From Sporosarcina trichiuri (GTDB lineage: Bacteria; Bacillota; Bacilli; Bacillales_A; Planococcaceae): 64,000 nt of DNA. The stretch lies in NCBI RefSeq assembly GCF_030406775.1, contig NZ_CP129119.1:902001-966000 (forward strand), read 5' to 3'. Position numbers and translations under genes: made by a program. Every line of letters starts with the position of its first letter. Position 1 is the first letter of the stretch. This document shows positions 16,926-24,780 of the stretch, piece by piece. The notes beneath the pieces were generated by a model. That model did not search any database and was not told where the DNA came from. It saw only the letters and a list, made by a program, of their open reading frames with translations.

Positions 16926-17471
16926 TCAGCGGATCAGTTCGGCACCGAGCGTGTTCTCGAAGTGGCGGAGCGCCCATTCATGGCCGGCCGGATCGAAGCT
17001 CGCGACGCCCTTTTCGTGGATAACGATCTTGTACCCGCGGTTATAGGCATCAGCAGCCGTATGCAGAATACAGATGTCGGTGCAGACTCCTGTCAAATGG
17101 AGTTCATCGATAGTACGGGCACGCAGCCAGATGTCGAGATCCGTTCCGGCAAACGCACTGTATCGGGTTTTATCCATCCAGTGGATCGCTTCCTTGTTTT
17201 CTTCATATAATGTTTTCAGGGAACCGTACAAGTCCCGCCCGGGTGTGCCGCGCAAGTTATGAGGCGGGAACAGCCGGGATTCCGGATGATGGGGATCATC
17301 CTTTTCGTGCACATCGACCGCAAAGACGACTGCTTCCTCCCGGTCGATGAATTCCTGTGTGAGCTGTGTGATATACCGCTCGAGCGCCATTCCGGGCGCC
17401 CCGCACGTCAATGCGCCGTCTTCCGCGACAAAATCCTCCGTGTAATCGATGACCAGCAATGCCTTCTTCAA
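16926..17471 (-). CDS. pncA: Nicotinamidase / isochorismatase-family amidohydrolase (YueJ/PncA type)
   Basis: Hydrolyses nicotinamide to nicotinate in NAD salvage, by family. 181 residues from TTG at 17471, chosen because it gives the normal MKKALLVIDYT beginning after AGGAAGTGG; upstream extension would be family-atypical. The catalytic triad is visible: Asp in VIDYTEDF, Lys in WMDKTRYSAF, Cys in HLTGVCTDICILHT. Metal ligands are likely in VDVHEKDDPHHPES. The AFAGTDLD and YNRGYKI segments also match YueJ-type nicotinamidases. Single gene on the minus strand. Confidence 0.88.
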   Translation of the reverse strand: MKKALLVIDYTEDFVAEDGALTCGAPGMALERYITQLTQEFIDREEAVVFAVDVHEKDDPHHPESRLFPPHNLRGTPGRDLYGSLKTLYEENKEAIHWMDKTRYSAFAGTDLDIWLRARTIDELHLTGVCTDICILHTAADAYNRGYKIVIHEKGVASFDPAGHEWALRHFENTLGAELIR

Positions 17472-17569
17472 TTCAGCCACTTCCTTTCTTTCTTCTATTA
17501 TGCACATAGTCTGAGAAAAGGCCATCCGTTCATCAGAACAGTCATCATATCGATTCTTCTTATGGACTA

Positions 17570-17615
17570 CTATAAATTTAATGTAATTTACTTATAGACT
17601 TTGCTGTTATATGAT
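17570..17615 (+). promoter_or_regulatory. Promoter and dyad upstream of aconitase
   Basis: TTTACT (17587-17592) and TATGAT (17610-17615) are 17 bp apart. A CTATAA/TTATAG dyad (17570-17575 and 17592-17597) overlaps the -35. In B. subtilis the citB promoter is repressed by CcpC at ATAA/TTAT half sites; the spacing here differs, so CcpC control is only a suggestion. Confidence 0.45.
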
Positions 17616-17676
17616 GGAGTAGAGAAAAGACGCTTATTTTTAAAGCCTTTTCAGTACGTAAAGGAGGAATTCAGCA

Positions 17677-20388
17677 ATGACAAAGAGCAATTTCCACAAC
17701 AGCCGCTCCTCATTCGACCTGAACGGTAAGACGTATAACTACTACCGCATCAAGGCGCTGGAGGACGCAGGTATTGCAAAAGTCTCAAGACTGCCTTACT
17801 CGATCAAAGTACTTCTGGAATCCGTCCTTCGCCAGCATGACGGATATGTCATCAAAGACAACCATGTCAACAACCTGGCAAAGTGGGGCAAAGACGCGGA
17901 TGCCGATGCAGAAGTGCCATTCAAGCCATCCCGCGTCATCCTGCAGGACTTCACAGGCGTACCGGTCGTCGTCGACCTCGCATCCCTGCGTTCCGCGATG
18001 GCGGACATGGGCGGAGACCCGGACAAGATCAACCCGGAAATCCCGGTCGATCTCGTCATCGACCACTCCGTGCAGGTAGACAGCTACGGCACGCATGATG
18101 CCCTCCAGAAGAACATGGAGCTCGAGTTCGAACGGAACGCAGAGCGCTACCAGTTCCTGAACTGGGCGCAGAAAGCATATGACAACTACCGCGCGGTTCC
18201 GCCGGCTACAGGGATTGTCCACCAGGTGAACCTCGAGTACCTGGCAAGCGTTGTCCATGCAATCGAAAACGAAGACGGCTCATTCGAAGCCTACCCGGAT
18301 ACATTGGTCGGTACGGACTCCCATACAACGATGATCAACGGAATCGGCGTCCTCGGATGGGGTGTCGGAGGTATCGAAGCGGAAGCCGGCATGCTCGGAC
18401 AGCCTTCCTACTTCCCGATTCCTCAGGTCATCGGTGTCAAGCTGACAGGCGAACTGCCAAACGGCACGACTGCGACTGACCTCGCGCTCAAAGTGACGCA
18501 GACATTGCGTGCACACGGCGTCGTCGGCAAATTCGTCGAGTTCTTCGGACCAGGCGTTTCCGAACTGCCGCTTGCAGACCGGGCAACCATCGCCAACATG
18601 GCTCCGGAATACGGCGCAACATGCGGATTCTTCCCGGTTGACGAAGAGTCACTCAACTATATGAAGCTGACAGGCCGCGACGAAGACCACATTGCGGTCG
18701 TCAAAAAATACTTGCAGGAGAACGATATGTTCTTCACGCCGGACAAAGAAGAGCCGGTGTATACGGAGTGTATCGAAATCGACCTGACGCAAGTGGAAGC
18801 GAACCTTGCCGGACCGAAACGCCCGCAGGATATGATTCCGCTTTCGGACATGAAGCGTGAATTCAACGATGCAGTCGTTGCACCTGAAGGCAACCAAGGG
18901 TTCGGCCTCACTCCGAAAGAGTTCAAGAAGAGCGGCACAATCGAATTCGCTAACGGTACGTCGATCGAAATGAAGACCGGTGACCTCGCGATCGCTGCAA
19001 TCACATCTTGTACGAACACATCGAATCCGTACGTTATGCTCGGCGCAGGATTGGTAGCAAAAAAAGCTGTCGAACTCGGCCTGACACCGCCGGCTTACGT
19101 GAAAACTTCACTGGCACCGGGATCGAAAGTCGTGACAGGCTACCTGGCAGAATCAGGTCTCGACAAATATCTTGACCAGATCGGCTTCAACACAGTCGGT
19201 TACGGCTGTACGACATGTATCGGGAACTCGGGTCCTCTTCTTCCTGAAATCGAGAAGACGATCATGGACAATGACCTGCTTGTCTCTTCCGTCCTGTCCG
19301 GGAACCGGAACTTCGAAGGCCGGATCCACCCGCTCGTCAAAGCCAACTACTTGGCATCTCCGCCGCTCGTCGTCGCATATGCGCTTGCCGGAACAGTCGA
19401 CATCGACTTCAAGAAACAGCCGATCGGCAAGAGCAAAGACGGCAAAGATGTCTACTTCAATGACATCTGGCCATCGACGGAAGAAGTGAAGGCGATGATC
19501 GAGAAGACGGTCACACCAGAACTGTTCCGTAAAGAATATGCACGCGTGTTCACAGAGAACGAAGCATGGAATGCAATCGAAACGACAGACGAAGCGCTGT
19601 ATGATTTCGATGAGAATTCCACATACATCCAGAACCCGCCATTCTTCGAAGGGCTTTCCAAAGAACCTGCAGACATCAGCGCACTGAAAGATCTGCGCGT
19701 TGTCGGGAAGTTCGGCGATTCGATCACAACCGACCACATTTCGCCGGCTGGTGCGATCGGCAAGGATACACCTGCAGGACTGTACTTGCGTGAGCATGGC
19801 GTCGAGCCGCGCTACTTCAACTCGTACGGCTCCCGCCGAGGAAACCACGAAGTCATGATGCGCGGTACGTTCGCCAACATCCGGATCCGCAACCAGATTG
19901 CAAAAGGAACGGAAGGCGGCTATACGACCTACTGGCCGAACAAAGAGATCATGCCGATCTATGACGCTGCCATGAAGTACCAGGCAGACGGCACTGGACT
20001 CGCAATCATTGCCGGCAAAGATTACGGTATGGGCTCGTCCCGTGACTGGGCAGCCAAAGGAACGTCCCTTCTCGGCATCAAGACAGTCATCGCCGAGAGC
20101 TATGAGCGGATCCACCGTTCGAACCTCGTTATGATGGGTGTCCTGCCGCTTCAGTTCATCAACGGACAGAACGCGGAATCCCTCGGACTGACAGGCGAAG
20201 AAGCGATCAGCGTCGACATCGCGGAAGGCGTCAGCCCGCGCGATATCCTCAAAGTGACAGCGACGGCGGCAGACGGCACCGTCACTGAATTCGAGGCACT
20301 CGCACGTTTCGACTCCGAAGTGGAGATCGACTACTACCGTCACGGCGGCATCCTGCAAATGGTGCTCCGCGACAAGATGAAAGGCTGA
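17677..20388 (+). CDS. acnA: Aconitate hydratase
   Basis: TCA-cycle enzyme interconverting citrate and isocitrate, cytoplasmic, with a 4Fe-4S cluster. 903 residues, near the length of B. subtilis CitB (909). Cluster cysteines are in [16 protein letters not shown] (about residue 444) and [15 protein letters not shown] (about 510 and 513). Substrate-binding stretches include [20 protein letters not shown] and the C-terminal swivelling domain [19 protein letters not shown]. In B. subtilis the enzyme also binds iron-responsive RNA when the cluster is lost. ATG follows AAAGGAGGAATTCAGCA. Its position matches citB in the ccdA-parC block. Confidence 0.97.
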   Translation: MTKSNFHNSRSSFDLNGKTYNYYRIKALEDAGIAKVSRLPYSIKVLLESVLRQHDGYVIKDNHVNNLAKWGKDADADAEVPFKPSRVILQDFTGVPVVVDLASLRSAMADMGGDPDKINPEIPVDLVIDHSVQVDSYGTHDALQKNMELEFERNAERYQFLNWAQKAYDNYRAVPPATGIVHQVNLEYLASVVHAIENEDGSFEAYPDTLVGTDSHTTMINGIGVLGWGVGGIEAEAGMLGQPSYFPIPQVIGVKLTGELPNGTTATDLALKVTQTLRAHGVVGKFVEFFGPGVSELPLADRATIANMAPEYGATCGFFPVDEESLNYMKLTGRDEDHIAVVKKYLQENDMFFTPDKEEPVYTECIEIDLTQVEANLAGPKRPQDMIPLSDMKREFNDAVVAPEGNQGFGLTPKEFKKSGTIEFANGTSIEMKTGDLAIAAITSCTNTSNPYVMLGAGLVAKKAVELGLTPPAYVKTSLAPGSKVVTGYLAESGLDKYLDQIGFNTVGYGCTTCIGNSGPLLPEIEKTIMDNDLLVSSVLSGNRNFEGRIHPLVKANYLASPPLVVAYALAGTVDIDFKKQPIGKSKDGKDVYFNDIWPSTEEVKAMIEKTVTPELFRKEYARVFTENEAWNAIETTDEALYDFDENSTYIQNPPFFEGLSKEPADISALKDLRVVGKFGDSITTDHISPAGAIGKDTPAGLYLREHGVEPRYFNSYGSRRGNHEVMMRGTFANIRIRNQIAKGTEGGYTTYWPNKEIMPIYDAAMKYQADGTGLAIIAGKDYGMGSSRDWAAKGTSLLGIKTVIAESYERIHRSNLVMMGVLPLQFINGQNAESLGLTGEEAISVDIAEGVSPRDILKVTATAADGTVTEFEALARFDSEVEIDYYRHGGILQMVLRDKMKG

Positions 20389-20400
20389 GCCAGCCTGCCG

Positions 20401-20436
20401 CCCCTTTCCTGACGCTTGTCAGGGAAGGGGTTTTTT
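20401..20436 (+). terminator. Rho-independent terminator of acnA
   Basis: CCCCTTTCCTGAC and GTCAGGGAAGGGG form a 13-bp stem (one mismatch) with loop GCTT, followed by TTTTTT. Confidence 0.9.
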
Positions 20437-20490
20437 GTGCAGGACGGACGGAATTTCGGTATACTGGCGGGGTAGAAGAGGTGATCAGAC

Positions 20491-20916
20491 ATGCATGTCA
20501 GTGAAAAAGAGATTGAAATCCGCTATGCGGAAACGGACCAGATGGGCGTCGTCTACCATGCGAACTATCTCGTCTGGATGGAGATCGGCCGCACGAAGCT
20601 GATCGAGGACCTCGGTTTCAATTATGCAGGACTGGAGGCGGACGGATACCTGTCGCCGGTGACCGATCTGTCGGTCAACTACAAAGCCGCCATGCGGTAT
20701 GGTGAAACCGCGACCGTCCGTACGTGGATCGAGTCCCACGGAAAACTGCGCACGGTCTATGGCTATGAAATCCTGCACGCCGACGGTACCGTGGCGGCGA
20801 CCGCCGTGTCGGAACACGTCGTCGTGCGGAAAGACAATTTCCGCCCGGTGTCGCTGCGCAAGATCGCCCCCGAGTGGGATGCGAAATATGCCGAACTTGC
20901 AAAATCAGCCGAATGA
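20491..20916 (+). CDS. Acyl-CoA thioesterase, 4-hydroxybenzoyl-CoA thioesterase family (YneP-like)
   Basis: A 141-residue hot-dog-fold thioesterase, likely hydrolysing an acyl-CoA. The signature EIRYAETDQMGVVYHANYLVWME contains the family catalytic Asp (YAETDQMGVVYH); it is the YbgC/FadM-type motif. Matches the position of yneP, which lies between citB and yneR in B. subtilis. ATG follows AGAGGTGATCAGAC. A terminator and then a repeat array follow. Confidence 0.9.
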   Translation: MHVSEKEIEIRYAETDQMGVVYHANYLVWMEIGRTKLIEDLGFNYAGLEADGYLSPVTDLSVNYKAAMRYGETATVRTWIESHGKLRTVYGYEILHADGTVAATAVSEHVVVRKDNFRPVSLRKIAPEWDAKYAELAKSAE

Positions 20917-20931
20917 TGCAGAAACGCCCCG

Positions 20932-20962
20932 TCGTCTTATTGATGAGACAGGGCGTTTTTTG
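20932..20962 (+). terminator. Rho-independent terminator preceding repeat array A
   Basis: AAACGCCC and GGGCGTTTTTT arms with inner GTC/GAC pairing; the first array unit begins 19 bp further on. Confidence 0.82.
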
Positions 20963-20980
20963 CTGTCGGAAGCAAGTTTT

Positions 20981-21060
20981 GCTCATACATTGACGAATGT
21001 ACTCATAAATGCAGATTTTCGCTCATAAACCACCGGTTCGCGCTCATAACTTCACAATTC
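20981..21060 (+). repeat. CTCATAAA repeat array A (4 units, 20-21 bp period)
   Basis: CTCAT cores start at 20982, 21002, 21022 and 21043. The core is CTCATAAA, with CTCATACA in the first unit and CTCATAAC in the last. The last unit, 21041-21060, CGCTCATAACTTCACAATTC, is identical to the last unit of array C at 55212-55231. Sequence between cores is not conserved. All units point the same way as the upstream gene. Confidence 0.85.
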
Positions 21061-21260
21061 TCACCTATACGACAGCGGGCGCAGCCCTTTATCAGCATAA
21101 GACAGCAGTACTGCAAAACCCCCTGGCTTGTGCTCGCTTCCGCTCGTTTACTGTCGGCAAGTCTCGCGGTACAATCCATGCCAGCCAAAAAAGCATCACG
21201 CCCGGAACCGGCATGATGCAGCAAAAAAAGGACAGGAACGTATGTGCCCGTCCTGACTTT

Positions 21261-21270
21261 ATGGTATACT
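21261..21270 (+). promoter_or_regulatory. Extended -10 promoter of the small toxin gene
   Basis: TGGTATACT fits an extended -10 element (TGN-TATACT); no good -35 is seen. Transcription from here would give about 80 nt of 5' UTR. The rest of 21061-21350 shows no gene; a GGAC/GTCC hairpin lies at 21230-21255. Confidence 0.45.
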
Positions 21271-21359
21271 GATAGACAGATAGAAACAGTACGAGCTCAT
21301 AGGCGGTTCGCATACCTGCAATCCTGCAGCCTGTTCCAGGCCGGGAGGGGGTGATGCGT

Positions 21360-21455
21360 ATGACATCATATGAAGCAGTCAGCCTGATGATCGGCTTTGG
21401 CAGCCTGATCACAGCAGTTCTCGCTTTGTCATATACTTTTTCAAGAAAAAAGTAA
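21360..21455 (+). CDS. Putative holin-like type I toxin
   Basis: A 31-residue peptide, MTSYEAVSLMIGFGSLITAV and then LALSYTFSRKK. The 'MT.YEA..LMI.FG...' beginning, single TM helix and basic tail are those of the putative holin-like toxin family (TxpA/BsrG-like type I toxins) of Bacillales. A strong GGGAGGGGGTGAT ribosome site precedes it; ATG at 21354 is an alternative start. A hairpin with arms AAACCGC/GCGGTTT follows the stop, also typical of these loci. An antisense RNA antitoxin would be expected from the minus strand downstream, but it cannot be proven from sequence. Confidence 0.8.
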   Translation: MTSYEAVSLMIGFGSLITAVLALSYTFSRKK

Positions 21456-21489
21456 ACCGCCCTTGAGCCGACAAGCATAGGAGCGGTTT
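21454..21489 (+). terminator. Hairpin after the toxin gene
   Basis: AAACCGCCC pairs with GGAGCGGTTT around TTGAGCCGACAAGCATA. In type I loci of this family such a stem ends the toxin ORF region and overlaps the antitoxin RNA. A second stem (CCAGG/CCTGG) lies near 21543-21570. Confidence 0.55.
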
Positions 21490-21654
21490 ACTCGGCACTA
21501 TGCGATCGCCTTTGAAGCGAACGCTGTTTTCTATTGCAGGGCCAGGTCGATCACCACATCTTCCTGGTCCTATTTACTGTATCCTGATTTCAACGCAAGT
21601 ATACCAAACGTGAAATGCTCTGTCCAGTTTTGCAGCCTGCCTGAAGTTTCCTGC

Positions 21655-21948
21655 TCAGCTCCGGACATAGCCGAACTTCAGCTCACCCATCGTATCATCC
21701 ACATCGACATGGAGATCGTGGCTGTCGAAATACCACACGTCCCGGGATTCAATATAGAACCGTATGCCGTCCGTTTCCGCTTCCACGGCAGCTTCGTCCG
21801 GCTGCTCCTTCGTCACGCCGAGCGAAAAGCCCTCATGGAGCGGACTGCTGCCGCCATAGCGTGCGAAAAACCGGACAGCCTCGCCGCGTTCTGCATCCAT
21901 TTCTTCCTTGAACCAATCAGCCGCCTTCTGTGTAATCCGGATTTCCAT
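21655..21948 (-). CDS. yneR: HesB-like protein (YneR family)
   Basis: A 97-residue protein with an IscA/HesB-like fold. It lacks the three conserved Cys of iron-sulfur carriers (no Cys is present), as in B. subtilis YneR, so Fe-S carrying is unlikely. Begins MEIRITQKAADWFKEEM after AAAGGTGGTGTTGCTGG. It precedes plsY in chromosomal order just as in B. subtilis and is probably co-transcribed with plsY from the minus strand (36-bp gap). Confidence 0.85.
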   Translation of the reverse strand: MEIRITQKAADWFKEEMDAERGEAVRFFARYGGSSPLHEGFSLGVTKEQPDEAAVEAETDGIRFYIESRDVWYFDSHDLHVDVDDTMGELKFGYVRS

Positions 21949-21984
21949 CCAGCAACACCACCTTTCGCTGTCCGCTTGATTTTA

Positions 21985-22587
21985 TTACAGCCACTTCACT
22001 TTCGGCTCGGTTCCTGCCTTGATACGCCCGATATTGGCACGGTGGCGGATTACGATGAACACGCCCATCAGCACGATGACCGCCTCCAAGTAGATGTCAC
22101 CTGTCATCAGGTAATAGATGAATCCGTAAACAGCCCCCATCGCCGCAACGATGATGGAACTGAGCGAGACCATCTTCGTGATCTTCAGTGCGAGAAGGAA
22201 CGTCAGAATGACGAGCACGAAGACCGGCCAGCTGTAGCCGAGCAGCACACCGCCGGACGTCGCGACCGCCTTTCCTCCTTTGAACCCTGCAAACACCGGA
22301 AAGATATGCCCGATGACCGCTGCCATCCCGACAAGGAGCGGGTGGAGGTGCACATCACTGAACGCAGGAAGCGATACGAGCAGTACAGCGGCAGTCCCTT
22401 TCAGGATATCGAACGCTGTCACGAAGATACCGGCTTTTTTTCCGAGTACCCGGAACGTGTTGGTCGCCCCCATGTTGCCGCTGCCGTGCTGGCGTATATC
22501 CGTCTTGAAGAACAGCTTGCCGATCCAGAGTGCGGACGGCAGGGAGCCGATCACATATGCAAGTACTAGAACAATTACAGTCTCCAT
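21985..22587 (-). CDS. plsY: Glycerol-3-phosphate acyltransferase PlsY
   Basis: Integral membrane enzyme of 200 residues that transfers the acyl group of acyl-phosphate to glycerol-3-phosphate, the first step of phospholipid synthesis. Three conserved motifs are present: GSLPSALWIGK, RQHGSGNMGATNTFRVLG and HIFPVFAGFKGGKAVATSGGV. Seven or so TM segments are predicted. It faces away from parE across a 219-bp divergent region, the same arrangement as in B. subtilis. Confidence 0.96.
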   Translation of the reverse strand: METVIVLVLAYVIGSLPSALWIGKLFFKTDIRQHGSGNMGATNTFRVLGKKAGIFVTAFDILKGTAAVLLVSLPAFSDVHLHPLLVGMAAVIGHIFPVFAGFKGGKAVATSGGVLLGYSWPVFVLVILTFLLALKITKMVSLSSIIVAAMGAVYGFIYYLMTGDIYLEAVIVLMGVFIVIRHRANIGRIKAGTEPKVKWL

Positions 22588-22806
22588 AGAAAGCCCCTTC
22601 AGTAGATAGTGATAAAGATACTATCCAGTTTACCAGAACAGCAGCCGTGCGACAATCAGGGGTCCATGCATCCGTGCCGGCATTGCATATTAAAGGCTTC
22701 TTCTATACAATTATGTAAGCAAAGCGCCGGTGCAGCGGTTTGACACGGTCTGCACGCCGGCGTATCATGAACTAAATAAGAACATTTGTTTGATGGGGGT
22801 TGCACC

Positions 22807-24780
22807 TTGACGAAACAACAAGAATTGAATGTGTATAATGATGATTCCATCCAAGTGCTCGAAGGCCTGGAAGCCGTCCGCAAACGGCCCGGGATGTATA
22901 TCGGTTCCACGGACAGCCGCGGGCTGCACCATCTTGTGTTCGAGATTGTCGACAACGCGGTCGATGAGGCTTTGAGCGGCTACGGATCGGAAATCGATGT
23001 GATCATCCATGAAGACAACAGTATCAGCGTCCGGGATTTCGGACGCGGCATGCCGACCGGCACGCATAGGACAGGGAAGCCGACGACGGAGATCATCCTT
23101 ACTGTCCTTCACGCCGGCGGGAAGTTCGGCCAGGGCGGCTACAAGACAAGCGGCGGCCTGCATGGCGTCGGCGCTTCCGTCGTCAATGCCTTATCCGAAT
23201 GGCTCGACGTGACGATCCACCGGGACGGTAAGATTTTCCGTCAGCGGTTCGAACATGGCGGGAAACCGGCAACCGGGCTTGAAGTGATCGGGAAAGCCAA
23301 AGACACCGGCACGACCATCCATTTCAAGCCGGATGCGTCGATTTTCTCGACGACGAAATACCAATATGACATTCTTGCGGAACGTCTGCGGGAGTCGGCA
23401 TTCCTGCTGAAAGGGCTGAAAATCGTCCTGACGGAAGAGAGTACAGGGAAGACCGAGACATTTCACTACGAAACGGGCATCAAAGCGTTCGTCTCCTATC
23501 TGAACGAAGAGAAGGACACGCTTCATGAAGTCGCGTATCTTGAAGGCGAATCGGACGGCATCGAAGTGGAATATGCATTCCAGTTCAATGATGGATATTC
23601 CGAAACGATCCTGTCGTTCGTCAATAATGTGCGGACCAAGGACGGCGGCACGCACGAAACGGGTGCCAAAACGGCGATGACCCGTGTATTCAACGAATAT
23701 GCGAGGAAGACCGGGCTGTTGAAGGAAAAAGATAAGAATCTCGATGGTGCGGATATCCGGGAGGGGATCGCAGCCATCGTTTCGGTGCGCATACCGGAAG
23801 AGATCCTCCAGTTCGAAGGGCAGACGAAAGGGAAGCTCGGCACGAGCGAGGCGCGGACCGTCACGGACGCCGTCATTTCCCAGCATCTGCTCTATTTCCT
23901 CGAGGAGAATGCTGAACTGAGCGCCAATCTGATCCGGAAAGCTGTACGTGCCCACCAGGCGCGTGAGGCGGCCCGTAAAGCGCGGGAAGACGCGCGTTCA
24001 GGCAAGAAGCGCAAGAAAGGCGACACACTGCTTTCCGGCAAACTGACACCCGCTCAGTCGAAGAATGCAAAGAAGAACGAATTGTACCTTGTGGAGGGCG
24101 ACTCTGCCGGCGGGTCTGCCAAACAGGGACGGGACCGTACATTCCAGGCGATCCTGCCGCTGCGCGGAAAAGTCATCAACACCGAAAAAGCAAAACTCGA
24201 AGATATCATGAAAAACGAAGAGATCAACACGATCATCCATACAATCGGCGCAGGCGTCGGTGCGGATTTCACAATCGACGATGCCGCCTATGACAAAGTC
24301 ATCATCATGACAGATGCCGATACGGACGGCGCGCATATCCAAGTGCTTCTGCTGACGTTCTTCTACCGGTATATGAAACCGCTGATCGAAGCGGGGAAAG
24401 TGTACATCGCCCTGCCGCCGCTCTACAAAGTCTCGAAAGGCACAGGCAAGAAAGAGAAGATTGAATATGCCTGGACGGAGCGCGACTTGGATGCGGCCAT
24501 CAAAAAGGTCGGCAAAGGCTACATCCTTCAGCGCTATAAAGGTCTCGGGGAGATGAACGCCGGCCAGCTGTGGGAAACGACCATGAATCCTGAGACGCGC
24601 ACGCTGATCCGCGTCACCATCGAGGACGGCGCACAGTCCGAACGGCGTGTCACGACGCTCATGGGCGATAAGGTCGAACCGCGCCGCCGCTGGATCGAAC
24701 ACAATGTCGACTTCGGTCTCGAAGAAGATAAGACCATCTTGGAAAACGAATTCCTGCATATGGAGGAGGAAACTGAATGA
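22807..24780 (+). CDS. parE: DNA topoisomerase IV subunit B
   Basis: ATPase subunit (657 residues) of topoisomerase IV, which decatenates daughter chromosomes. GHKL ATP-binding motifs: EIVDNAVDEAL, IHEDNSISVRDFGRGMPTG and GGLHGVGASVVNALS. TOPRIM motifs: ELYLVEGDSAGGSAKQGRDR and IIMTDADTDGAHI. The GL(C/E)EMN-type PLYKVSKG and RYKGLGEMNAGQLWETTM segments close the protein. TTG at 22807 is chosen because GGGGGT lies 6 bp before it; the TTG at 22786 would place that site inside the gene. ATGA overlap with parC. Confidence 0.96.
   Translation: MTKQQELNVYNDDSIQVLEGLEAVRKRPGMYIGSTDSRGLHHLVFEIVDNAVDEALSGYGSEIDVIIHEDNSISVRDFGRGMPTGTHRTGKPTTEIILTVLHAGGKFGQGGYKTSGGLHGVGASVVNALSEWLDVTIHRDGKIFRQRFEHGGKPATGLEVIGKAKDTGTTIHFKPDASIFSTTKYQYDILAERLRESAFLLKGLKIVLTEESTGKTETFHYETGIKAFVSYLNEEKDTLHEVAYLEGESDGIEVEYAFQFNDGYSETILSFVNNVRTKDGGTHETGAKTAMTRVFNEYARKTGLLKEKDKNLDGADIREGIAAIVSVRIPEEILQFEGQTKGKLGTSEARTVTDAVISQHLLYFLEENAELSANLIRKAVRAHQAREAARKAREDARSGKKRKKGDTLLSGKLTPAQSKNAKKNELYLVEGDSAGGSAKQGRDRTFQAILPLRGKVINTEKAKLEDIMKNEEINTIIHTIGAGVGADFTIDDAAYDKVIIMTDADTDGAHIQVLLLTFFYRYMKPLIEAGKVYIALPPLYKVSKGTGKKEKIEYAWTERDLDAAIKKVGKGYILQRYKGLGEMNAGQLWETTMNPETRTLIRVTIEDGAQSERRVTTLMGDKVEPRRRWIEHNVDFGLEEDKTILENEFLHMEEETE

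Noticed and set aside
22588..22806. Replication origin between plsY and parE
   Set aside because: No cluster of DnaA boxes (TTATCCACA) and no dnaA or gyrB-type neighbourhood; the genes are parE/parC.
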